From: Owenia fusiformis
Taxonomy: Eukaryota > Annelida > Polychaeta > Sabellida > Oweniidae
DNA length: 64,000 nt
Reading direction: 5' to 3'
Assembly: GCA_903813345.2 (NCBI GenBank)
Contig: CAIIXF020000008.1
Location: forward strand, 10,999,278-11,063,277
The position numbers and the translations under genes are program-made. The notes under the pieces were generated by a model. The model was not told the DNA's origin. It searched no databases and saw nothing but the letters and a program-made list of their open reading frames with translations. This document shows positions 10,952-22,349 of this stretch, piece by piece. Position 1 is the stretch's first letter. Each line of letters opens with the position of its first letter.

Positions 10952-11120
10952 CAGGGTGACACAAAAAGTGCAATTCACATAATGTTGAATAAGGTTTTTG
11001 TCTGCATGAATTTTGACTTTAGCAGACTCCATAAAGCAACTCCACTAAAATGACTTGCTCAAATGACTTGCTCAACTAGATGCACTCTTATGGTGGATGG
11101 CATATTTTTGTATCATCCTG
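10952..11120. mobile_element. Mariner-type MITE (169 bp) with TA flanks
   Basis: The left end is CAGGGTGACACAAAAAGTGC. The right end, on the minus strand, is CAGGATGATACAAAAATATG. TA dinucleotides lie directly outside both ends (10950-10951 and 11121-11122). The left 70 bp (ACATAATGTTG, TTTGTCTGCATGAATT, TGACTT) matches the left part of the longer relic at 35340, so this is probably an internal-deletion derivative of that family. Confidence 0.75.
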
Positions 11121-11480
11121 TACAAATTGTTTCGCAGGAGTATTTTTTATAACAGTAGATCAATTTCCATTGTAATAATTCAAAAAAGATTTATTATCAA
11201 GTAAAATGTACATCAATGTTATTGTGATTAAAATCTTATTTACATTATCTACTGATGCAGTAAAATATCAGTGTGTGCAATGTTCTGCACACTAATGACT
11301 AGAATCAATTTGAAACAGTGCAAGACAAAGTTAACCCATTTCTACTACAATTCTTGAGCAGATTTCTTCACAAATGATTCATGTAAGGTCAATTTTGACT
11401 TGCACTGACTGTTCCACTCATACATAATTCCAATTTTTTGTTTTTTAAAACAATGTTTGAGTAAATTTAAATATGCAATT

Positions 11481-11725
11481 CAGTAAAACCTGTAAAGTGA
11501 AATATTTCTGTAAGTGGAACACCTCTACAAGTGGAACATTTTTCACAGTCCTGCAACCTATTGACTTATTGTTAAATCAACCTCTGTAAGTGGAACAACT
11601 CTTGTGGAACATTTCAAAATCCTGCACTATGTTGACTTATTGGTACGTGAACCTCTTAAGTGGAACACTTCCCATGTGGAACACTTTAGAGGTACTAAAG
11701 GTATTCCACTTATACAGCTTTACTG
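11481..11725. mobile_element. AAGTGGAACA MITE with CAGTAAAACCTGT ends
   Basis: The left end reads CAGTAAAACCTGTAAAGTGA. The right end, on the minus strand, reads CAGTAAAGCTGTATAAGTGG. The interior is built from several degenerate copies of AAGTGGAACA(C/T)(T/C)TC spaced 20-70 bp apart, plus two ATCCTGCA.CTATTGACTT blocks. No transposase. A partial copy on the other strand is at 4319-4425. The overlapping frame of about 80 codons is incidental. Confidence 0.75.
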
Positions 11726-11729
11726 TACT

Positions 11730-13590
11730 TCACCACAAGGTGTGCCATAAGAATTTTACAAATGCTGGTCAACATAATTTACATGCTGATATTAGGAAAG
11801 CTGGTCCAAACCAAAAGACACTGGTTGAGACCACTTGACCATTGCTCATTTAGCAATTTGCCCCTGCTCCAGAATGAAATGTTATCATTAGATATTGGCA
11901 TATGGATGTCATATAATATAAAAGTTACATTCCAATTCTATGGGAATATCTTCAAATTACAAAATGTACAGTGATAAATAAATTGTAACAGTACAATTGT
12001 TTTAACAGTACAATGTTAATTGCTACTTCCAGGATGATACAATAAAGCTTAATTGCTTCTCATCATTTCCTGATTATGGTGAACCATATGTCTAACTTGT
12101 GATATATCTCTGGCAGGATATCAAGGCATCCATACAAGCTTAATACCTAGAAATGTCTATGTATTAATTTTTAGGTTGTGATGCCTTCTCAAAACATACT
12201 AGCACTGAAAACAGGTAAATGCTATGAGAAATTTAAAACAAACCCCTATATGTTTAATGATTTTGCTGAAAATGTCCTGATTATTGATATTTGAAAATCT
12301 TTGCAACTCATATGTTTTAGAACTCCCAAATATGTTCATCATATAGGTTTTATAACTGCAAAAATCTATTTTCTAAGAGACATCGGCTTATTTGGTAATT
12401 TTGTAGTTGTAATAATTCTCGGTTCGTTAGGTGTTACATATTAAGGCATGCAGAGGAATGATAAAAGTCTGTCTGATTCTAGTGTGATACTTTAGACTCA
12501 TTGATTGGATACATTACAATAAGAATCCACGTTGATCATCATCCATGTTGATGATGATGATTCAATTAATTCATTAGAGATGATTAACAGACCATTTGAA
12601 ATTGTATGGAAATCTTAATACAATAACTTGAAATGTGTTGTTAATGCTGTAAATGCACAATATAATTTCATATCATATTCATTGTTTAATTGAGCAAACA
12701 AAATACATTAAATACATTGTTTATTATATGTAAAACAGGAAATAATAATCCAATACTTGGGTATTAATAATAGATGTAGAGCATATCATGCTCTGTCTAT
12801 TTCATTTGTTGAATATACATAGTTTTATTTTACATCATATTAGACCAGCTCAGAGGAAATTCTGATTTGAAAATATAAATCTTAGTGTGACAAAAACGAA
12901 TAATGTTGAACATTGATATAATTAGTTTAACACGATCTACTTTCCTCAATCACGAAACCCCTAGAAACTCAGAAATTATTAAACAGATTATTTCCTACGC
13001 TTCCTGTTCCTGTAGTCATATGATTAATATGTGTGTCAACTGATAGCTGTTCACAGAGTTTAATGATCTCTCTTTGCTTAGAATTATACAATAGATGATC
13101 TATTTTTGCTCATCATGTTTTTACAGCTGCGATAGAATGGCATTGGCATACACGATCCATTTCAAAATCAATGGTATGATACATTTACAAGAACAGAAAT
13201 ACAAATAATCTCAGTTGTCACAATCAATATTAGTTTCCGTGTTTATTGTTAGAGAAACACAATTATGTCATCATTTCTCATTCAATGTCATTTTTAATGA
13301 AACTAATCTACACTTTGTACTACTCACAGAGAGATGACAGAATGTTTGATAGTGTTCAGTGAAACAAAATAATCATAGTATTACACCATCCTTGGAATAC
13401 CTTATAACTTATTATAGTCCACATCTCTGTGGAGATATTGTATTTAATGATATATTATAACGATAAAAAGTATTACAATTTCTAATAATTTTTTCATAGC
13501 CATCAGCTTCGTGTCTCTCATCCTAAAACACATTAACAGACAAAAGCTGTTACATTTGTTTTGTTGAATTGAAAAATAAAATAATACACT
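11730..13590. other. No recognised gene
   Basis: AT-rich DNA. A small palindrome of ATCATCATC/GATGATGAT type lies at about 12532-12562. No exon-like sequence was noticed. Confidence 0.45.
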
Positions 13591-13597
13591 GGTATGC

Positions 13598-13603
13598 TTT
13601 ATT
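13598..13603 (-). terminator. Possible poly(A) signal for the GPCR gene
   Basis: AATAAA on the minus strand (TTTATT on the plus strand) about 80 bases past the receptor stop codon. The motif is common by chance in AT-rich DNA. Its position is the only support. Confidence 0.35.
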
Positions 13604-13681
13604 AAGAATAAGTCATAAATCATGAATATGGTAAAATGAGGATTCATTGAAATGTTCATTATAAATGCAATGTGCATATGT

Positions 13682-15193
13682 TCATATTGACAATGTTTCT
13701 TTATACAATTTGGTGTCATAATCAAGATTACCTTGGTGCAATATGTCACTCTTTGAGAACATTTTATCCATTGTCACCATAAGTGAGCATTTTTGCAGTT
13801 CCTGTGGACTGTCAACTTCTGTTAAGTCCTTAGATGAGGGGTCATTTACTTTAGAGCATCCATTCATTTGTAATTTAGTGTCACAGCTATTGACAGTTAG
13901 GAGGTTTTTAGAGCAACCATTTTGCTGCTTGTTATCAGATTTCTTTAGCTTAAAAACATTATTTTGGGTTTGGAATTTTGTGAGTGATTTTGATTTCTGA
14001 TTTTGAATACATGCAGGCATTGATACTGCATTGCTAGGTATGTTGTTATTAACCTGATTGGAATGTAACACAGAGGTCTGAAGATTTGTATGTCCATCTG
14101 ATCGAAATATTAGTGGCGTAGTTTGCTGTACTTTTGACACAAATTTGTCCCATTCTTTTCGGAAGTTTTCATTTAACCAGCAGTAGAGAAATGGGTTTAT
14201 ACATGCCGAGCTCATCGCAAACACCTTCAAAATCATGTCTACTGTTTTGGTATGTCGACCTGTCACCAAAGTTTTATCGATTTCCAGCAACAACGTGAAT
14301 CCATTCCAAGGTAACCAGCAAATAATGAAAACACTAACAATTGAAATCAGAATTTTGGTGGTTTTCATTTTCCCGGCAGTGTCTTGTCTTCTGATTGGTC
14401 TATTTTTTAAACGTGCGTAGATCCTTGCGTAAATCAATGCTGTCAATATAACAGGAATACAGAATTGGGCGGTGAATAATGCGATGCTATACACTTGTTT
14501 TTCTGATTCTCGGGGCCATGTCTCTATACAGTATAATCGGTGGATTTTCAAATCAGGATCGACCACTTCAAAGATATGTGAGAAGAAAAATAAAGGTGTT
14601 GCTAAAAGTAAACTGAATGTCGCTATGCTGATTATTATAATAATACATTGTGTTATTGACATCCGTTGACGCAGAGGGTATACGATTAACCAGTAACGAT
14701 CCATCGCAATCGCCATCATAGATAAAGTACTTGCCTGTAACGGGACGCCAAATGTTGAGAAGATGACACGACACATTGTTTCCCCGAATATCCATGTATC
14801 CATTAACTGATAGTGCAGTTGAAATGGAAGATTAAATATACACAGTGCGATATCTGAAATCGCTAAGTTCGTTATGAAGATATTTGTGACATTTCTCATT
14901 TGCGGATTCCTGATGACGATGATTACAACGATACTGTTACCAAGCACTCCCAGCACGATGACTGCGACATAAAGAAATATGATGAATCCCCGGAGTCCAG
15001 CCTCACGTAGTAGATCATATTCTGGGTCATCTACCCCTCCCTTGGTAAAGTTCGACAACATAGCCTGAAATGCATCATTAGATTCATTTGAGTTAGAGAA
15101 GGAAGGTAAGCTAAAGTTAATTTTTAAAGGTACATATCCAAGGCCTGGAATATAATAATATGTCTCATTTCCACGCATTTCCATTCTTGTCAT
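13682..15193 (-). CDS. Rhodopsin-family GPCR, neuropeptide Y/F-like receptor
   Basis: Seven-transmembrane receptor of 503 residues, expected to bind a secreted peptide and signal through G proteins at the plasma membrane. Seen: four N-glycosylation sequons in the N-terminus (N9, N26, N36, N48), TM1 about 68-94 with N86, TM2 with D114, ECL1 'WIFG' then C141, DRY 165-167, C222 in ECL2 followed by ETWP, TM5 with P247 and Y255, TM6 CWLP 292-295, and NPFLY 333-337. A Ser/Asn/Lys-rich tail of about 160 residues follows NENFRKEW. The TM2-TM3 text, ETWP and NENFRKEW fit the NPY/NPF/short-NPF-PrRP group, and the exact subtype is not resolved. TM4 lacks tryptophan (none between 169 and 225). The start is the first Met after an in-frame TAA 9 nt upstream. 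Met4 has a slightly better context. The coding region is one exon. Confidence 0.96.
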   Translation of the reverse strand: MTRMEMRGNETYYYIPGLGYVPLKINFSLPSFSNSNESNDAFQAMLSNFTKGGVDDPEYDLLREAGLRGFIIFLYVAVIVLGVLGNSIVVIIVIRNPQMRNVTNIFITNLAISDIALCIFNLPFQLHYQLMDTWIFGETMCRVIFSTFGVPLQASTLSMMAIAMDRYWLIVYPLRQRMSITQCIIIIISIATFSLLLATPLFFFSHIFEVVDPDLKIHRLYCIETWPRESEKQVYSIALFTAQFCIPVILTALIYARIYARLKNRPIRRQDTAGKMKTTKILISIVSVFIICWLPWNGFTLLLEIDKTLVTGRHTKTVDMILKVFAMSSACINPFLYCWLNENFRKEWDKFVSKVQQTTPLIFRSDGHTNLQTSVLHSNQVNNNIPSNAVSMPACIQNQKSKSLTKFQTQNNVFKLKKSDNKQQNGCSKNLLTVNSCDTKLQMNGCSKVNDPSSKDLTEVDSPQELQKCSLMVTMDKMFSKSDILHQGNLDYDTKLYKETLSI

Positions 15194-15234
15194 TGTAGAT
15201 TATACAAAGTTCAAATTTCACGTCTTGGTCATTC

Positions 15235-15564
15235 CTGAGAAAATATGATAAGATTCATTTAAATTGCTGCTTCATGTATTTTTGTTTCGGCCATGTCTTT
15301 TTTGGAAGTTACTGTGTATTTTTCTCCCTGCACTTAATTTTTATCTTCTGCCTTATTTTGTCGTTAAAACTCTCCAACTACTAAACAAGCTTGCCTCTTG
15401 CTACTTCTATCTGTGTACTGAAGAATCACCTTGCTGCAATTTGTCCTTAATAAGAGACTATCATCAGGTTTTAATGGCCTTTATACACTTTTGATCCTAA
15501 TCAATCCCCTTGCACACTTGTATTTATATTGTTTCTCTATAATACTAATTAACAATATCTTCAC
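15235..15564 (-). other. Possible 5'UTR intron of the GPCR gene
   Basis: On the minus strand a donor-like CTAG|GTGAAG is at 15564 and an acceptor-like TATTTTCTCAG|GAAT ends at 15235, 41 nt upstream of the ATG. They would define a 330-bp intron joining a short leader exon to the coding exon. Only the short splice motifs support it. Without it the leader would simply run through. Confidence 0.3.
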
Positions 15565-15624
15565 CTAGCTCAGAACATCTGTATTCTCTGTATACCACAC
15601 TGGGCAAGGCTTAGAATTCTCCTA

Positions 15625-15657
15625 TATTTATACCCAGAGCTGATCTTCTCCTATTGG
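15625..15657 (-). promoter_or_regulatory. CCAAT + TATA core promoter candidate for the GPCR
   Basis: On the minus strand a CCAAT box (15657-15653) is followed 20 bp later by TATAAATA (15632-15625), about 430 bp upstream of the receptor ATG. Initiation would be expected near 15600. The spacing and order match a classical TATA promoter, but TATA words are frequent in AT-rich DNA. Confidence 0.4.
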
Positions 15658-15659
15658 TT

Positions 15660-18285
15660 TGTAGCCAATTTTTCAACAAATTGATTAGCAGTCCCTGCTC
15701 CCAAATCTAGTACCTGTCAGTAATGGTTGTTGCTTAGGCATGAACAGGTTCAGGAACCTCAATATAGCAAATGAGCCGTGCCTTATCAAATCTGTCCTAA
15801 TCCTAATAGGTCTTGATATTAAATCTCTTAATATATTTACATTTATTAGTGGCTTTTCTGTAATTTGAAATTATCTTATTTTCTTTAGGACTTTATCAAA
15901 CCAGCTTTCTTGCTAATATAGCTAAACTAGATTTCAGACATTACAAACAGATTCTATTCTACGTTTAGTTATATACTTTAACATCACATGCCAAGCTGTT
16001 ACCTTATATTTCAATGATACTGCTTCTAAAATGCATAAAACAATCCCACGCCTAGTCACATGTAGTTTTCAAATGGATTCCTGTGTGCCTCCTGTATATA
16101 CATACATAAGGTAAAATAGAAATACTGAGTAGGATGGAACAGACATTTGGAAAAAACGTGCTGAGTTCTTAAATGAGGCTTAATTATCATCACCACAATG
16201 TTAATGCTACTTAATGTTGTTCTGGCCATATTTATTGCAATTAGAACAGTTTATTGTAATTCGGACAATGCCCATTGCAACCCATACTGCTCTTTGTCAA
16301 CGTTTTATTGAAAGGCTTTTTGTCCTTATTTTAGACAATACATACATAAAACTTGACAGAATTACAAGTCAAGTTAATTAAGTCATTTGTCCAATGTATG
16401 CTTCCCTTTATCTGATATGAGTAATACAGTTTTAGTAAGCAATTGATATATTTGAAATCAACCTTATCATTAGTGAAATTCTATCTTAGTTGAGCAAAGT
16501 AAAGGCTTCGATGTGTCTAAGTGTAAAGTAAACAATACCAAGCACTACTCTCACTACTTATACTTTATAAATATATCAAATACATGATCAACCCTTTTGT
16601 TCTTCTATATAGAATTATTTAAAAGTAGTATGATACGGGTCTCCTGACATTTGACATTTGATTAATTTTCTTGGAGCAGAGGCCATCATGATCTGCAAAA
16701 TTGGAGTGATGCATTTACATGGGAGGTCATATTCCTTATCTTGATATAAATAAATCATAGAATCACTGCTTGTTTTAAGTTCTTAATAACATGTCTGAAA
16801 CATCAATAGTAATTTAATCATACACACTTTTATCAGAATTAGTGGATTGGTATTTCTGAATGATTCTTTGACAGTTTGTTTTTTGATAATCACAAGTCTC
16901 ACAGTTGTTTTAAAGTAGAAGTGAAGTAGCAGGGCAGTGGATAGAAAACCTTATTATGATAGTTGAATTAATCAGCTAGAAAGCTAGTACAATCTATTTG
17001 TTTGTTTAGTCACAACAAAACTTGTGCTTAACCTACAAACACCCTCATTCTTGTTCAAATGAAATATATTAATGGTAACACAGTAAACTGAATGATCTTG
17101 TTGATGCAACTTCTCATGAGATGCGCCATTGGTAACATAAAAAAAGGCAATTCTCTCTTTTCTTACAACTGAGATGATGTTCTCAGTATTGCAAATTGTT
17201 TTCAAAATGTCACTAGAACACTTATTTATCAGATCATCTGCATATTTGCATCATGGCATTCAAAAGAATGCAATCATTTTGCAATTACATCATTCTTTCT
17301 CTGTTTTTAACACTTTCCATCTGGATATAGATAAAATGATCTCTGTAGTATATACAAAAGTCCCTTTTTACAAATCTATAAAAAAAGTAGTGTGATCACA
17401 ACTCTATTAAAAAATGGGTCACAGTTGGAAATCATAATTATTAGTTTTTCCTGCAACTACTCGACAGTCACTGAATAGATATACAAAAATGTAACCAAAG
17501 CCCATGATTAGAGAAAACTAAAGATATTGGAAAATAATTTTTAAAACAAGCTGTCATTACACAATTTAAATATAACGTTAAAAAACATATGTATAATTCT
17601 TACATGATAATTCATTTTTAGCAGTATTTATATCTCAAAGAAATTCACTACTGTTTCTACCATTTCTTTTGTTGGAATCCTTTAGCCTCCTGTTTGATTA
17701 ATGTTAATGTGAAGGTAATGATAAACTGCCTCCTTATCAGTTACACCAGCAGTTAATTAGCTTTTATGATTAATCCCTGTTCTGCCTTTATACCTTATAT
17801 TTTAAACAAATCTGTTGCCTATATTTGTAATAAATAATTCCACAATGCCAGAACAAATACTGGGATATCACCTATTAAGCTTATAATCAATATAACTTTC
17901 ATATGAACAATAAATGTATTTCTGGTATACGTAGATTAGCTTGTCAACTTGTTTAATTTAGCATAGAGGATTGATTTTTTAATCAAATTCTCAATTGTTC
18001 TGATTGCATCTATATATTTTAATTATGTAACTGTTCTTTAGTTGTGATTCTTTGAAATATCATGCTAAAAGATGTTAATAATATTTTTCTTGTGGTGCAC
18101 TTATGTCCTACTAACTCTTTGCATATATCATTTTCATTGAGGTCTGTCTAACCTAGATATCTTTGTAATGATAAAAACATATTGCCCTAACCTTAAAATG
18201 ATCATTAGCGAAGAATTTCTTTTGTTTGAATCATTTCATTTTCCGAGTAAATTAAACAAGTCTGGCTTTAAAGCAAGGGAGCTTT
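15660..18285. other. No recognised feature
   Basis: AT-rich, unique-looking DNA. Frames up to about 73 codons show no recognisable protein text. Confidence 0.5.
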
Positions 18286-18289
18286 AATG

Positions 18290-18500
18290 ATAAAAGAAAA
18301 CATGGAGTAATGCCATGAAAAAAATCAAACAATAAGAATAAATAGAATCAGTCTTTCAAATATATAAGCTCAAGTGCCAATGAGAAAACACCAAAAATGG
18401 TTATAGAACAGAGCAAGAAAGAGAAAACATCCAAGAGTACACCAGTTTTAAGGAAACCAAATCCCAACCATCCCAAATTACAATACAACATGAAAAGAAA
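18290..18500 (+). repeat. Dispersed repeat family C, copy 1
   Basis: Contains, in order, AAGCTCAAGTGCCAATGAGA, GTTATAGAACAGAGCAAGAA, AGAGTACACCAGTTTTAAGG, and AAATCCCAACCATCCCAAAT. The same order is found in 31620-31830 (AGCACGAGTGCCAAAGGGAT, CATACCAGTC, CCCAAAACCATGATC). It is non-coding and A-rich on this strand. The class is unknown, perhaps a retroposon. Confidence 0.6.
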
Positions 18501-18504
18501 CTAA

Positions 18505-19250
18505 TTTCCCCTCATTTGTATGAGATAGATACCAAATCATTCTATGATATTGAGGAAGAACAGAGGCAAATATTAAAAGCACAAATGTACTTACACTCAG
18601 TGTTTTTTTTACATAAGAAGGTTGATGTTTTGGACTTTGATAATTGCTTTTTTGTTTTTCATTATCTGTTTTGAATAAATATGTTTTGAATATCTTTAGG
18701 GGGTTCCCTTTAGAAATTTACACTTACATTATAATTCACAGTCATAATTTTAAGGTGCTGGACATTTAACCAAGTTATTACCAAACAAATCAATGGAAAG
18801 ATTTCAATGTGACAGTTCCTTTGTATGTTAAGTCATTGGTTGGTATGGAGATGTTAGTTTCCATGTTGTGCTATTCAGTATTCAATTTCTATCTATTTTT
18901 GATTCTTTTCAGCTTTACCATTGACAATATTGCTTATATATTTACAACATTTATATACTAACGAAACAATTATTAACACCTGTGTTATATGCAAATACTA
19001 TAATTTTTAAAATAACAATAGCTGTAAAAAGTAACATAAGGTTCAGACATTGTTTTTTCTGAGTCTTTATGCATAATTTCATACTAATGTTGACATTTAA
19101 TTTTTGATTAAGATGTTTCATTATGTTTAATAACCTACTCCATGCAATGAGTGTATCATTTGTGAGTAGCCTTCACATCTATTTCAAGTCTGATAACACT
19201 TAAGAGTTAGAGCTATTAAAGATGTAAGTATAATGTGGAAACAAAACTTT
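18505..19250. other. No recognised feature
   Basis: AT-rich DNA, nothing supported. Confidence 0.5.
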
Positions 19251-19254
19251 GAAT

Positions 19255-19425
19255 GCAAAAAATTAAAACAAACCCCAATATCCCAAATTGTAATGTGATA
19301 GGCCAAGAAACCATGTTTAACACCCCTTCTCGTTCCCCATAAATGAGGAAACATTATCATAATACATGTTGAAGAGCAAAAAAGTTGTAGATACTTGTAT
19401 TCTCAAATGATATAATATTAACATA
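19255..19425 (+). repeat. Dispersed repeat family C, copy 2
   Basis: AACAAACCCCAATATCCCAA, ACACCCCTTCTCGTTCCCC, AATACATGTTGAA, AGTTGTAGATACTTGTA and CTCAAATGAT follow the same order as in 31785-32025. It covers the right-hand part of the family relative to the copy at 18290. Confidence 0.6.
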
Positions 19426-19429
19426 CGTT

Positions 19430-21450
19430 CTCATCATTATTTGGGAATGACCAGTAATGCCTAGACGCATGAGATCATTTTAGTTTTTTTTTCTCGATAA
19501 TTGATATTAAAACCAATTGATTATATTTGGTAGGATTACAATATAAGCTGACACGAGGTCATTAAAATACACTTTTTGTTATTCAGAATAATAAAAGTCT
19601 CTTTACGAAATCATAAAACATCGTTTTTTCATCTTTTGAACCATGATTTCCATAAATGACAATATCAGGAGTATGCAATTACGTAAACTGTCATAGTCTG
19701 CTGTCTTACATACTTGACAGGGAAGCCATGCCAATGCCAAGATACCATTGTCGTCACAACAAATATTTATAGTGTCATATACAGAATGGAGAAAGATGAT
19801 TCCTGAGTGAGCATGTAATATCTCCTGACAAGTTCTATTATTTCAGAAAATGTGTTAAGGACTTTACGTAATCACTGGCCTTGAGGAAGCTTCCGAAAGT
19901 AGTTATGCAGTGAAATGAAGGAGCTGAAATTAAATGTCCTTCATTAGACACTTTAGCAAAAGAGAATATCACTTTGGCATTACTTAATATTTACATAACA
20001 TTTGTTCAATGACCTCTCAGAAATTGATAACAATTTTTGTACGATCATTGTTCTATTCTTATAGAATGACCATTCACATTATATTTCATGTTTTTAATTG
20101 TGACACATTTAAATTTTATTAAACAAACCAAGACAATGTGGGGAAAACATGAAGTAAGCAAGCAGTTATTTCAATGTTGTTACTAATAAAAATAAATGTT
20201 TTTAATATCATGTCTTGTCATTTCAGGGAATATAGAGGAAAAACAAGGATGTTCAAACAGCACAAGTGAAGTATTTTGTTCCTTGGACTTAGTAAACGAC
20301 CATCAGTAACACGATTATTATTGACAGGAAAAAAGGAAAGTAGCCTCGCCTTTTGATACAAAAGTGCAAATTGGTGAAATAGTACATGCATTGTCAATTT
20401 ATGAAACAATAATCATAATTTCAGATAGACATTCTTGGTTCATGTAAGAAATTACATGTGAGTACAACTGTATAAGGTTTCCAGTGTTCATCATTTCCAA
20501 TTCAATCATCATTAACGTGTGTTGATGTCAAACTTACAACCATTTCTGGATGGATTCATTAATATTGTTTTAGAATATGAAGCTTTGATTTTGTAGTCAT
20601 TCTTAATGTTTTATGCCTCCTATAGACTGCTCATCTTATAAGCTTTTGAAGCCATATAACAGTATATGTCACCTTGTTTTGTCAGCAAGTTTCCTGTTTC
20701 AGCATTTTCCAGTGTTCAGTTGGTTTTCATTCAAATATATCTGCTAATCATCATTAGCACAACCATGGTATCATTAGTGGTTAAGATAATGATTCTCCCG
20801 AATGTCAGATCACATAATATTACATATAATATGATATTAATTAACAACAAAACTAATATTTGTTTTATTAAACCAGCTGACATGATGCAAAATTATAGAC
20901 CAAGTGAAATCAACAAATAGTCATGATTTAAGGTTAAACTATAAATCAGAAAGGTCCAGTGCAATGATTGTGAAATATAATTACGAATATAAATGATAAA
21001 GTGGACCCAAGTGATCTAATTTTGATTAAACTGTGTTTTCAAGTCATCAATAATGTTATAAGGTTAATGACTCGGAACCACTGACTTGCAATTTCAAATC
21101 TTAGAGAAACAGGCAAGTTTCAAACTGTTGACATGAAGTTTAAAGTGTGGGGTGCAACATACAGATACAAATTTACTTAAGCCTGCATCTTTGCATAAGT
21201 AACACAGTAATACAAATATTTGTTGTTAACTGATATTGGGTATAGAATGTATATGATGATCATTATTATCTTTCCATTGATTGCTCTTGTATTTTGCTAA
21301 TTGCTTATAATATGAGTAATTGTTCTTGGGAAATAAAGTAAATTGATATAGAATTTTTAGCCTTTGATGACAATTGACGCCTATTAGATGGATTATTTAT
21401 TTTGTTATGGTATAATTGCAGTATGTGTACAGTTATCTACTGTCAGGTTG
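19430..21450. other. No recognised feature
   Basis: AT-rich DNA. Small frames at 20218-20409 and 20666-20920 carry no recognisable motif. Confidence 0.5.
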
Positions 21451-21464
21451 TTTCAGCTAAAGTA

Positions 21465-21535
21465 GATATGAATTCATTTATTGTATTCCTCAGGTGAGGA
21501 GGCAAAAAGAGGATACAACAACAATACAAAACATC
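21465..21535 (-). mobile_element. Possible retroposon 3' tail with hairpin
   Basis: On the minus strand TTGTATCCTCTTTTTGCCTC is followed by CTCACCTGAGGAATACAATA and then AATGAATTC. The TGTATCCTC and GAGGAATACA arms can pair. A terminal hairpin followed by a short A/T-rich tail is typical of some invertebrate LINE 3' ends. There is no coding remnant beside it. Confidence 0.3.
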
Positions 21536-21649
21536 ATCTAATTGATCATGGAAAATCAAAAATATAGAACAACCAACAACAAAATGATATATTTCTGATA
21601 AAACTACTACTGATAAAAAATATAGAATAGAAATTTCAGATGATACATA

Positions 21650-21790
21650 TTTTTCATAGATATTAAGATGATAGAAAATGAAGATGAAGGTCTAGATGCA
21701 AACTCAAGTGCTAAAGGAGAAAGATCAAAAAGAAATCCGTACATCCACTATACTAAAGGAACTCCCAACATCCAAATAGTTAACAGTTGA
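21650..21790 (+). repeat. Weak family C-like segment
   Basis: GCAAACTCAAGTGCTAAAGGAGAAAGATC resembles the AAGTGCCAAAGG core of family C, and AACTCCCAACATCC resembles its CCCAAC/TCCC text. Too diverged for a firm call. Confidence 0.3.
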
Positions 21791-22349
21791 CATATGAGGT
21801 CTAAAATAACCAGGATTCACATAGTCCATTAACTTAGGAAACACAGCATATATATTACTCATAAAAAGAGAAAGTAGCAGAAAATATGTCTCATAAAACC
21901 ATGATATACTATCACATAATACTTTGTTCATAGGTGTAAAAGTATAAATTCTGAAATTTAATGATATTATTGACAATAGATTTAGACAGATTAGATAATG
22001 ATTTGATGATCATGATAAATTTTGCAATTGTTTAGGCAATATTTATATAAAATAAGGTATATAAAGTAGATATAGGTAGAATGAAAGATTTAACGATACG
22101 AGATAATTGTGATAATCATCATTCATCCCATTATTTCTCCTTGAAGGACTTATCCAGGAAATCCAGCAATACAGTATAGAAGGCATGATTTATTAGATTG
22201 GTTTATCAAAGTATATGTACAATTAAGTACACTGGTAATTTTACAAATACAAGTATGTGTCCTTCATTGGTTAGTATTTTATGTATTGCGCAAATAGTCA
22301 TTTTTTGTACTTGCATTTAAAACTGTGATGCTGAGAAAATATATATATA

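Noticed and set aside
12520-12565. ATCATCATC/GATGATGAT palindrome as a microRNA precursor
   Set aside because: Simple-sequence pairing with a very short loop, and no sign of a precursor-length stem.
13743-14795. Frames antisense to or in other frames of the GPCR
   Set aside because: Shadows of the receptor coding sequence.
15264-15494. 76-residue plus-strand frame rich in Cys/Leu
   Set aside because: It overlaps the GPCR upstream region on the other strand, and has no recognisable domain or start support.
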